This document shows, one piece after another, positions 28,384 to 36,220 of a stretch of DNA of 59,350 nucleotides. The position numbers and the translations under genes are program-made. Origin of the DNA: Ignavibacteriaceae bacterium (GTDB lineage: Bacteria; Bacteroidota; Ignavibacteria; Ignavibacteriales; Ignavibacteriaceae); the NCBI GenBank assembly GCA_013360295.1, contig JABWCL010000038.1, positions 1 to 59,350 of the forward strand. The letters run 5' to 3'. Under the pieces are notes generated by a model. The model did not search any database. It was not told the origin of the DNA and saw nothing but the letters and a program-made list of their open reading frames with translations. The first letter of the stretch is position 1. Every line of letters begins with the position of its first letter.

Positions 28384-29148
28384 CTATTCTTCTTTTTCGG
28401 CCTGCATTTTTTCACCGGCAACACCGCCGATTAATGCGGCAATTAGTCCGAGAAGTAACGTGCCGATGACACTGAGTGTAGTCAGCGCGGTTGTATCAGG
28501 ATCAAGGGTGAATTTAAAAATATCGAGATTTATTACAGCGGTAAGAATTCCCGCAATAGCAGCTTCTTTTATGGTAACACCTGGTGAACGTAAACCGACA
28601 ATCCAACCTGTTACAAAGATACCAATCGCCAGGCTGAGGTAGAGAGGAGTGAGGTAAGCGCTGAAAAACTTAATGATCAGAGTAGATAGTAATAAACTAA
28701 CGGTTACTCCGATAATAGTTCCCGCAAGGATCCATCCCCATTCGATTAACTTTTCACCTTTTGCCTGTGATTCAAATGTGCCCTGGAGTTTTTCACCTGC
28801 CCAGGCTCCTCCGAAGGTCATAATGATACCGTTCAGAGTGAGAAGCAGCATATTAACATTTAGCGTTTCGCCCGTCAGTTTTGACAACCCGTGAAGGCCC
28901 ATTGCATTAATTACAAAGAAGGTAACAATACCGGTCAGGATTGAAGCAACCCCGGGTTCAGCTATTGTTTCTCCTTTGGAAATAAGTCCTATGACCATAC
29001 CGCTGATTATATAAGCGGAGAGAATTGCCATAAAAGGGAAAACCGGTGTACCGAAGTCATTTCCGGTTAGCCATGCCATTAATAGTACCAGTAGTATGCC
29101 GACGAGAGTAGATACGCTCGCGACTTTAAAGTCAAATGACTGTTTCAT
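28384..29148 (-). CDS. Membrane protein with internal duplication
   Basis: 254 residues with about eight hydrophobic segments. Two related halves of about 125 residues can be seen: both contain an ISG-x-V/ITG-x-I-x-GL turn, a gap rich in small residues (EPGVASILTGIVTFFVI in half one, KEAAIAGILTAVINLD in half two), and both end in the same motif, GGAWAGEKLQ and GGVAGEKMQ. This suggests an inverted or tandem repeat like many small transporters, but I do not recognise the family. It has its own terminator, so it is probably transcribed alone. Upstream of its ATG at 29148 there is AAGGACTCC on the minus strand. Confidence 0.7.
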   Translation of the reverse strand: MKQSFDFKVASVSTLVGILLVLLMAWLTGNDFGTPVFPFMAILSAYIISGMVIGLISKGETIAEPGVASILTGIVTFFVINAMGLHGLSKLTGETLNVNMLLLTLNGIIMTFGGAWAGEKLQGTFESQAKGEKLIEWGWILAGTIIGVTVSLLLSTLIIKFFSAYLTPLYLSLAIGIFVTGWIVGLRSPGVTIKEAAIAGILTAVINLDIFKFTLDPDTTALTTLSVIGTLLLGLIAALIGGVAGEKMQAEKEE

Positions 29149-29211
29149 TAAAGGACTCCATAATTAAATTAATTGCCAAAAATACTTCTTTTTTCAAATA
29201 TAAAAAATTCT

Positions 29212-30294
29212 CTACAACCATTTTTTGCGCCTGAAAAAATGTACCATTCCGAAACCGATTACAGCCATCAGAGCTATTATTAAAAAATACCCGTAACGCC
29301 ACTCAAGTTCAGGCATATTCTTAAAATTCATACCATACACCCCGGCAATAAAACTAAGAGGGATGAAGATTGTGGTAATTATTGTAAGGAGTTTCATTAT
29401 CTCGTTCATCTTATTACTGAGCGTACTAAGGAAGAGGTCCTGAAGCCCGGTTAACATATCTCGGTATGTTTCTATAGTTTCGATTTCCTGGATCGAATGG
29501 TCTATGGTATCGCGGATATAAAGTTTAGTGCTTTTGTCTATCAGGGGGAAATCTTCCCGTTCAAGTTTTGTAAGTATATCCCTGAGGGGCCAGATTGATT
29601 TTCTTACAAGGAGCAGTTCGTTTTTAAGACGGTGCAGTTCGTGCAGGATGTTGCTTTTTTTATTGTTAAGGATCTCAGATTCGAGCTCCTCAAGTTCATT
29701 ACCAATCTGTTCAAGTATAACAAAGTAGTTATCTACAATCGCATCAACCAATTCATAAAAAAGATAATCGGCTTTATTCTTTCTCGATTTCCCTTTAGAC
29801 CTCCTTATTCGGTCGCGCACATTTTCAAAAACATCTCCCTGTAACCCTTCCTGGAAAGTGACGAGGAAATTCTGTGAAAGGACAAAACAGACCTGCTCAA
29901 CCGCGATATGATGGTTAGAATTTTCGTGACTTAACATCCGAGCGACGAAAAAGAGCATATTATCAAAAGTCTCCGCTTTTGGGCGCTGTGATGTATCGAG
30001 TACGTCCTCAAGCAGAAGGGGGTGAAGATTGAAATTTTTTCCGGTTTGCTCTATCAGATCTATATCGTGTAGTCCGTCAATATTGAGCCACGTAACCCTG
30101 TCCGGCGGAAATTCTTCCGGCAGCGAAGACGCTTCGTTTATTTGTATTTCTTCGAAGTCGGTTTCATTATACCTGATAAGAGTTATTTTCGGCTCGGCGA
30201 GTTTTTTATCACCTGTAAATACAAGTGTTTCAGGCGGCAAGCCTTTTTTACTCGCCTTGCGGCGTTTGTTATTTTGTAAAAACTTAAGTGCCAT
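29212..30294 (-). CDS. corA: CorA-type magnesium/cobalt transporter
   Basis: 360 residues. The long cytosolic N-terminal domain includes the FNLHPLLLEDVLDTSQRPKAE segment that is nearly diagnostic of CorA. Two C-terminal helices follow, with the pore signature GMN at residues 321-323 (VYGMNFKNMPELEW) and a basic tail FFRRKKWL. It forms a pentameric Mg2+ channel in the inner membrane; Co2+ and Ni2+ can also pass in known members. The ATG at 30294 directly follows the stop of the epimerase gene at 30295, so it is the last gene of a four-gene run with an epimerase, a UpxY factor and a kinase. Confidence 0.95.
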   Translation of the reverse strand: MALKFLQNNKRRKASKKGLPPETLVFTGDKKLAEPKITLIRYNETDFEEIQINEASSLPEEFPPDRVTWLNIDGLHDIDLIEQTGKNFNLHPLLLEDVLDTSQRPKAETFDNMLFFVARMLSHENSNHHIAVEQVCFVLSQNFLVTFQEGLQGDVFENVRDRIRRSKGKSRKNKADYLFYELVDAIVDNYFVILEQIGNELEELESEILNNKKSNILHELHRLKNELLLVRKSIWPLRDILTKLEREDFPLIDKSTKLYIRDTIDHSIQEIETIETYRDMLTGLQDLFLSTLSNKMNEIMKLLTIITTIFIPLSFIAGVYGMNFKNMPELEWRYGYFLIIALMAVIGFGMVHFFRRKKWL

Positions 30295-31251
30295 CTAAAT
30301 CTTATAAAACTGTTTCGCCCATTTCAGAGTTTTAGTAACGCCAGCCTCATAATCAACAGCAGGTAAATCGCCGAAGATGTTTCTGTAAAGTTCGCCGCTA
30401 AGCAGAAGTTTTTCCTGCTTGAGGTACATCATCTCAGCGAACTCGCCTGCCATCCTATTAAATATGCCGGCGATCTTGGTCAGAAACAGGCTGTTAGAAA
30501 TGCTGATGCCGGAGTTTTTACCCCCGAGACGTGAGATAAGTTTGAGCATTTCTTTTGCTGTAATGGACGAATAGCCGGGGATATTAAAAGACATTCCGGC
30601 AGTTTTATCCGAAAGCCCCGCAACAGCCATCGCTTTGCCTGCATCCTCAATAAAAATATATTCCTGTTCTATGGTTGGGGAGCCGTACCAAACTAATTTT
30701 TTCCCTCTCAGAGCGCTAATAAAAAGCTGTTCGGTGAATCCGTTGATAACAAACGGGCCGTAAAAATCCGGCATACGAACGGTTGTGTAATCGAGTCTGC
30801 CGCTTCTGAAAGCCCTTCCCAGGTATTGTTCCATCTCCTCGCGGATGCGGCCTTTCCTGGTCAGGGGATGGTGCGGGTGTCCTTCTGTTACGGGATTGAA
30901 CTGTGGTTTGCCATAAACATACACATTGCCAGGAAAGATGAACTTCTTTCGCTGCTCAATACTGGCATCGGCTGATACTCTGAATAGGGGTATCGCTTTT
31001 GCCGCCCATTCGGTATAGGGGACATTAACACAATAGAAAAGCCTGTCACAGTCGTGCAACGCCTTTTTGATGTCCGCGGAATTTGAAGCGTCTCCCTGGA
31101 ATAGTTCATATTCTTCAAAACCATCGAGATATTTTGCGGCTTTTGCTTCATCGCGTATAAAGAGTTTTACTTTCTGCCCTTTCTCTCTGAGAGCTTTTGC
31201 GGTTGCCCATCCAATACCGCCCGTAAATCCGACAATTAAATTCTTATCCAC
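30295..31251 (-). CDS. NAD-dependent epimerase-like protein, atypical active site
   Basis: 318 residues with an N-terminal Rossmann motif (LIVGFTGGIGWATAKALREKG) and the NAD(P) epimerase segments FIFPGNVYVYGKPQFNPVTE and LDYTTVRMPDFYGP. The position that carries the catalytic YxxxK in extended SDRs reads PLTRKGRIREEMEQYL, without the tyrosine. This variant is seen in a set of epimerase-like proteins, so binding is likely but classical epimerase chemistry is doubtful. It could be a regulator or an NmrA-like protein. It lies between corA and the UpxY gene in one direction, with the stop touching corA's start. Confidence 0.82.
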   Translation of the reverse strand: MDKNLIVGFTGGIGWATAKALREKGQKVKLFIRDEAKAAKYLDGFEEYELFQGDASNSADIKKALHDCDRLFYCVNVPYTEWAAKAIPLFRVSADASIEQRKKFIFPGNVYVYGKPQFNPVTEGHPHHPLTRKGRIREEMEQYLGRAFRSGRLDYTTVRMPDFYGPFVINGFTEQLFISALRGKKLVWYGSPTIEQEYIFIEDAGKAMAVAGLSDKTAGMSFNIPGYSSITAKEMLKLISRLGGKNSGISISNSLFLTKIAGIFNRMAGEFAEMMYLKQEKLLLSGELYRNIFGDLPAVDYEAGVTKTLKWAKQFYKI

Positions 31252-31292
31252 TTTATTCTTTTATTTATTGCAAGAAAATGTAATTCTAAACT

Positions 31293-31820
31293 TTATTCTT
31301 TCTCTCGTTCGTGCAGAACCTCAACCATAGACGAGTCTTCAATCTTAGTAATAACGGTTCTGTTAAGCAAGTCGATTGAGACTGCCAGTTCCTTATTAGA
31401 GCCGTTATCAACAATGATTCCTTCGACGCCTTCAAACGGGCCTGCCTTAATACGCACTTTATTCCCCGGAACAATACCCTCGATAACAGAGTAGTCAATA
31501 TCCTGTTTGACGAACTGTTTCATATTGTCTATCTGAAACTCGGGTATCTTTGCAGCCTCTCCCCGTTCACTCACGCACCTGAACACACCGTTCAGTTCAA
31601 GGGAGGCAATCCTTTCTTTTTCGGTAGCCTTAATAAATATATATCCCCGTAAAAGCGGTTCTGTAACCCGCTTCTTCCTGTCGCTCCATTTCTTCACACG
31701 GGTAATCATCGGGAGGTAATTTTCCACACCGATGGCATCAAGCATTATTTTAACTTTAGCCTCGTGTCGGTGTCTGATATAAAGCGCGAACCAGAACTTC
31801 TTTATTATTGTCTCTTCCAT
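31293..31820 (-). CDS. UpxY/NusG-like transcription antiterminator
   Basis: 175 residues. NusG N-terminal domain around 8-105 (FWFALYIRHRHEAKVKIML, then YLPMITRVKKWSDRKKRVTEPLL, then RGYIFIKATEK) and a KOW domain around 122-150 (VPGNKVRIKAGPFEGVEGI). The R/K-rich insertion and short linker match the UpxY/RfaH-like specialised paralogues rather than housekeeping NusG. These factors bind RNA polymerase at an early site and prevent termination in long operons, often capsule loci. Here it lies seven bases after the stop of the kinase gene and 41 bases before an epimerase gene; no polysaccharide operon is visible in this direction, so its target is unclear. Confidence 0.9.
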   Translation of the reverse strand: MEETIIKKFWFALYIRHRHEAKVKIMLDAIGVENYLPMITRVKKWSDRKKRVTEPLLRGYIFIKATEKERIASLELNGVFRCVSERGEAAKIPEFQIDNMKQFVKQDIDYSVIEGIVPGNKVRIKAGPFEGVEGIIVDNGSNKELAVSIDLLNRTVITKIEDSSMVEVLHEREKE

Positions 31821-31827
31821 CGGCCTC

Positions 31828-33702
31828 TTATTTATGCAATTCCGCGGAGACCGCGCTGATCAGTTGGTCTCTTTTAACCTCTCCGATGAGTATGCTCTTC
31901 ACACCCGCCGACTGATACTTCCTGATCTCGGCGGGATCATTTTCGTCGAGCAGAATGATTACCGGTGTTCGGAGTTCGTAGTCGGACTTTTTCAGGGACT
32001 CAATTAATTGAAGTCCGTTCATTAAGGGTAAATCGTGTTTTGTTATTATCAGGTTTGGATTTTCTTCAATATTAATACCCATCGCTTCAAACCCGTTCTC
32101 CGCGGTAACGATTGAGAACTCTGGAAATGAAGTTCTGAGCAAATCATTGATCGAGTCAAGGGCTCCGGGTTCATCGTGTACAACAAGTATCGAGTTAGCG
32201 GGAAGCGGGACGGTAAAATGAAATTCAGTCCCTTTACCTTCTTCAGAATAAAACCATATTTCTCCGCCGTGTTTTTCAATTATTTCTTTAACAAGAGCTA
32301 ACCCGAATCCGCTCCCCTTTTCCCCCTTGGTTCCTTCACGCGAGTAGGTCTTTTCTATTGAAAAGATCTTCTGCTGATCTTCAGGACTGATACCAACCCC
32401 CTGATCTTTGATGGTAAATTCCATCTGTGTCGGGTTAAAGAGAGACGCCGTTATTTCTATTACTGAATTTTCATTGCTGAATTTTATGGCGTTATTAAGG
32501 AGGTTCATTATTACCTGCGAGATCAGCCTTTCATCTGCCTGTATATACAGGTTTTCGCTGATGTCTGTCTGGATATCAATGTTTTTCCTTATCGCGTTTC
32601 CGGTAAGCGCGGAGATGCAGTTATATACGATCATTAATACTTTAAGGCGCTGCGGTTCTATCTTAAGAGAGCCGGTTCTCAGCCGGGACCAATCGAGGAG
32701 GTAATTGATAAACTGTAATTGATTCTGAGATGCATCGTATATGTAGTTTAAGTACTCGGTTTTTTCGTTCTGACCGAGTTCACTTTCGTTCAATAAAATT
32801 TCGGCGAATCCGAGAATGCTCGTAAACGGAGCGCGGAGATCGTGCGACAAAATATTTATAAATCTGTCTTTAGCTTCGCTCTTTTCAATAAGCTGATTTC
32901 TCTCTTCAATGAATTCGTGTTCGTGCTTCTTAAGATCAGTAAGGTCAATCACTATGCTGAAAGTCTGATAGCCGGTTTTATCTTCATCGGGGAGAAACAG
33001 TATGTATTCCCTCAGCCATCTTATATCCCCGTCTTTTCTCCGGATCCTGAAGTTCAGGGTATCAAATCTTTGTTTGCCGGATACTTTAAGCGAGTTCAGC
33101 TCTTTAATAGTTTTCGCGGCGTCTTCCTCATGGATAAGCTGCAGCAGTTTACCCCTGAAACCGCCTAACTCTTTAGAGGAATATCCGGTTATCTTCTTAA
33201 CGCTGTCTGTTACTCTGTAGCTTTCAGATTTATTCTGAAACCGGGTTTCGTAAAAGAAGAGGTCGTTGAAATTCTCCATAAAGGAAAGATCGAATCCTTT
33301 CCCAGGTTCAGGGGGTGACTGGGGTTTAATTTCCAGCGGAACGAGTTCCAAAAAAAGGGTATTCGGATCGCCTTGAATTAGTTTAATCAGAAGGATTACG
33401 CTCGCCCCGGAGCTGCCGGTTTTCGTATGGGGTTTGATCGAACAGGTGACCTGGTGCGGAAAGGTTACTTTTCTGAAAGTCTTCTCTTCCAGTTCGAACG
33501 GAGATAGTTCAAAAAGAGATTTGTGCAGAATTGATGTGTTCGATAATCCCAGAAGCGAGGCGAACGCGGGATTGATCTTTTTTATAACAAAATCGTCAGA
33601 TAGTATGGCTGAAGGGCCCGATATCTTGAGAAGGACATCTGTTTCCGGGGAACTACTTTTCAATTCTGATAATCTTAATCTTATGGTATAGAAGTTAACC
33701 AA
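31828..33702 (-). CDS. PAS histidine kinase with degenerate receiver
   Basis: 624 residues: a PAS-like region around 25-125; a PAS/PAC around 140-265 (IVIDLTDLKKHE); HisKA with H287 (INILSHDLRAP); and HATPase (VIMNLLNNAIKF, IKDQGVGIS, GSGFGLAL). The kinase core looks active. A receiver-like domain at 502-624 follows, but the first acidic pair reads H509-D510, the phospho-acceptor position is K555 (LIITKHDLPLMNG), and the conserved lysine is G607 (ILIGEVKRD). It therefore probably cannot be phosphorylated and may act as a structural or inhibitory domain. No true transmembrane segment is seen. First gene of the run with UpxY, epimerase and corA. The start is TTG with no clear ribosome binding site, so the N-terminus is uncertain. 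Confidence 0.85.
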   Translation of the reverse strand: MVNFYTIRLRLSELKSSSPETDVLLKISGPSAILSDDFVIKKINPAFASLLGLSNTSILHKSLFELSPFELEEKTFRKVTFPHQVTCSIKPHTKTGSSGASVILLIKLIQGDPNTLFLELVPLEIKPQSPPEPGKGFDLSFMENFNDLFFYETRFQNKSESYRVTDSVKKITGYSSKELGGFRGKLLQLIHEEDAAKTIKELNSLKVSGKQRFDTLNFRIRRKDGDIRWLREYILFLPDEDKTGYQTFSIVIDLTDLKKHEHEFIEERNQLIEKSEAKDRFINILSHDLRAPFTSILGFAEILLNESELGQNEKTEYLNYIYDASQNQLQFINYLLDWSRLRTGSLKIEPQRLKVLMIVYNCISALTGNAIRKNIDIQTDISENLYIQADERLISQVIMNLLNNAIKFSNENSVIEITASLFNPTQMEFTIKDQGVGISPEDQQKIFSIEKTYSREGTKGEKGSGFGLALVKEIIEKHGGEIWFYSEEGKGTEFHFTVPLPANSILVVHDEPGALDSINDLLRTSFPEFSIVTAENGFEAMGINIEENPNLIITKHDLPLMNGLQLIESLKKSDYELRTPVIILLDENDPAEIRKYQSAGVKSILIGEVKRDQLISAVSAELHK

Positions 33703-33791
33703 TAAATATACGATGTTTCATAAAAATTAAAAACTGAACTATTTCCCATACTTTCCTGTTTATATTTACAAAAAGAAAAATTGACATTAAT

Positions 33792-36074
33792 ATGAATAAA
33801 ATTATCCTAATATTATTAGTTTTTACATCCCTTCTCAAGGCGAACCTTGAAAGGAACTTCGGAGTTATTACGGGCAAGATCACAGATGCCGCAACGGGTC
33901 AGCCCGTTCCGTTCGCAACCGTCACGCTTGTGGGCACTACCCTTGGCGCCGCCGCTGATGTGGACGGTAACTACCGCATAACAAACCTTGTGCCCGGTAC
34001 CTACCAGGTGAGGGCTACCGTTATCGGGTATAATACTATTACAAAAACAGACGTAGCAGTCAATAACAGTAAGCCGGCGCAGGTAGATTTCCAGCTTCAG
34101 CAGTTAACTATCGAACTTGAAGATGTGACAGTTACATCCAGCTATTTTTACCGTGCACCCACTGATCTGAACAGCGTGAAGAGCTTTGGGTATGAAGAGA
34201 TCAGAAGAGCGCCGGGCGGTTTTGAAGATGTAGTTCGCGCACTTTCGATACTGCCGGGAGTGGCACAGGTAGACGCGGGAAGGAATGACCTTATAGTTCG
34301 TGGCGGTGCCCCTTCAGAAAATCTCTATGTCGTGGATGGTTTCGAGGTTCCGAACATTAACCATTTTGGAACACAGGGCGCTACGGGCGGACCGCTTAGC
34401 TTCATCAACCTCGATTACGTTAAAGAAACTTCATTCTCCACCGGAGGATTCCCGGTGCTTTACGGAGATAAGCTTTCCTCGGTTCTAAGAATAGATCTGC
34501 GTGACGGCCGTTCTGACAGGCTTGGCGGTAAAGCAGTTATTTCTGCTTCCCAGTTCGGGCTTAATCTCGAAGGTCCGGTAACATCCAACTCGAACTTTCT
34601 TTTTTCAGCCAGAAGAAGCTATCTCGATTTTATTTTTAAGGCTGCCGGTTTCGGATTCGTTCCTGAGTACTACGATGTATTGTCTAAGTTCAACTACGAT
34701 ATTGATAAAAAAACTCAGTTAAACTTTTTATTCGTCTCCGCGTTTGATAATGTGAAGTACTTTAATGATACTGATGACAAAAGACTTTCGAATTCGAGAG
34801 TACTCGGAAGCGACCAGGTTCAGTATCTTACCGGGCTGTCTTACAGGCAATTGTTTAACAAGGGGTTTTACAGGATATCCCTAAGCAGAAATTTTGTTGA
34901 TTATAATACCTCGCAGCGGGATTCCCTTCTGAACCCGATATTCCTTAATGAATCAAGGGAAGGCGAGAATAAACTTAAAGCTGAGGTTGTGTACCAGATC
35001 AATCCGGCGCTGGAAATTAACGCCGGCGGGGACGTTGAACATATCAAGTTCAAGTCCAATATTATTTTCCCGGCAAATTTTGTGACTACTTTCGGCGATA
35101 CATTGCCAATAAGCACAATTAACACAACGAATGTGTTTTTCAAGTATTCACTTTTCGGAAATCTTACTACTACCCTGATGAAGCGGATCATACTGAACAC
35201 CGGGGTGAGGATGGACTATTTCGACGCGATCAATGAGAAGTACTATCTCAGCCCGCGCGCGTCGTTGTCTTATATGTTTAACGAACTTACTTCGCTCAAC
35301 CTTAGCGGCGGAATGTACTATCAGTCACCGTCGTATATATGGCTTGCCGCGGGAGATTTCAACCGTAATCTTACCAAGATACGGGTTGATCAGTATATAG
35401 TTGGTTTAGATCACGTGCTGCGTGAGGATACAAGGATCAAGTTAGAAGCATTCTACAAAGACTACCGCGATTACCCGGCCAGTTTACTGCGCCCATACCT
35501 TGTCCTTGCCAATACTGGAGCAGGCTTTGCGGGTTCGGAAGATGGATTCTCCGCGTTTGGCCTTGAGCCGCTTGTAAATGCCGGAAAGGGATACTCAAGA
35601 GGAATTGAATTTTCCGCGCAGAAAAAACTTTCTGACATTCCGGTTTACGGAATCCTTAGCGCGACATATAACCAGACAAGGTTCACTGCAATTGACGGTA
35701 TCGAACGCCGCGGCAGTTATGATCAGAACTGGATATTCAATATCAGCGGCGGATACCAGATAACCGAGACACTCGAAGCGAGTATGAAGTTCAGGTATTC
35801 CACCGGCAGGCCTGTTACACCGTTCAATCCGGACGGTACACAGTCAGTATCTCTTTATAATACTCTGACACTTGATCCGCTTCATAGTCTTGACCTGCGT
35901 GTGGATAAAAAATGGTTCTTCGACAGGCTGACACTGATTACGTATCTGGACGTGCAGAATGTATACAACAGGCAGAACCTGAATACCTTGCGCTGGAACC
36001 CGAGGGAGAAGAAGGTTGAAGAGTCCGCGAATATCGGGATACTGCCGTCGATAGGCATTAGTCTTGAGTTTTAA
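33792..36074 (+). CDS. TonB-dependent outer-membrane receptor
   Basis: 760 residues. Signal peptide at the N-terminus (IILILLVFTSLLKA). Residues about 25-110 are a carboxypeptidase-regulatory-like/CarboxypepD_reg domain (GKITDAATGQPVPFATVTLV, then GNYRITNLVPGTYQVRATVI), usual in SusC-like receptors of this group. The plug follows (FEDVVRALSILPGVAQVDAG, NDLIVRGGAPSENLYVVDGF) and then a beta-barrel with many aromatic strands, ending ...GILPSIGISLEF with the terminal phenylalanine. It imports a ligand using TonB-ExbBD energy; no substrate-binding lipoprotein partner (SusD) is adjacent, so the ligand is open. The ATG at 33792 has no Shine-Dalgarno sequence, and the stop runs directly into a heptanucleotide array. 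Confidence 0.93.
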   Translation: MNKIILILLVFTSLLKANLERNFGVITGKITDAATGQPVPFATVTLVGTTLGAAADVDGNYRITNLVPGTYQVRATVIGYNTITKTDVAVNNSKPAQVDFQLQQLTIELEDVTVTSSYFYRAPTDLNSVKSFGYEEIRRAPGGFEDVVRALSILPGVAQVDAGRNDLIVRGGAPSENLYVVDGFEVPNINHFGTQGATGGPLSFINLDYVKETSFSTGGFPVLYGDKLSSVLRIDLRDGRSDRLGGKAVISASQFGLNLEGPVTSNSNFLFSARRSYLDFIFKAAGFGFVPEYYDVLSKFNYDIDKKTQLNFLFVSAFDNVKYFNDTDDKRLSNSRVLGSDQVQYLTGLSYRQLFNKGFYRISLSRNFVDYNTSQRDSLLNPIFLNESREGENKLKAEVVYQINPALEINAGGDVEHIKFKSNIIFPANFVTTFGDTLPISTINTTNVFFKYSLFGNLTTTLMKRIILNTGVRMDYFDAINEKYYLSPRASLSYMFNELTSLNLSGGMYYQSPSYIWLAAGDFNRNLTKIRVDQYIVGLDHVLREDTRIKLEAFYKDYRDYPASLLRPYLVLANTGAGFAGSEDGFSAFGLEPLVNAGKGYSRGIEFSAQKKLSDIPVYGILSATYNQTRFTAIDGIERRGSYDQNWIFNISGGYQITETLEASMKFRYSTGRPVTPFNPDGTQSVSLYNTLTLDPLHSLDLRVDKKWFFDRLTLITYLDVQNVYNRQNLNTLRWNPREKKVEESANIGILPSIGISLEF

Positions 36075-36107
36075 TTAAGAATTAAAAATTAAGAATTAAG
36101 AATTAAA
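36073..36107 (+). repeat. Five-copy heptanucleotide array
   Basis: Exactly five units, 35 bp: AATTAAG, AATTAAA, AATTAAG, AATTAAG, AATTAAA. The first two bases belong to the stop codon of the TonB receptor. TTGTAAACACAATA (36110-36123) follows, as at 17656-17669. Compare the array at 59177, which differs in a single base. Confidence 0.92.
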
Positions 36108-36171
36108 ATTTGTAAACACAATAAAATTTAAAGTTACACGGGGCTGTCCAAAATGTAAAATTTATTATCAG

Positions 36172-36215
36172 CGAAATTTAAAAGGGCAGAGGTCATCAAT
36201 TGACCTTTGCCCTTT
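36172..36215 (-). terminator. Hairpin terminator of IS transposase
   Basis: A 15-base stem with one G-T pair: AAAGGGCAGAGGTCA (36181-36195) and TGACCTTTGCCCTTT (36201-36215), five-base loop. On the minus strand a T/A-rich tail follows. It starts six bases beyond the transposase stop and may also block read-in from the plus strand. Confidence 0.8.
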
Positions 36216-36220
36216 GAGTA

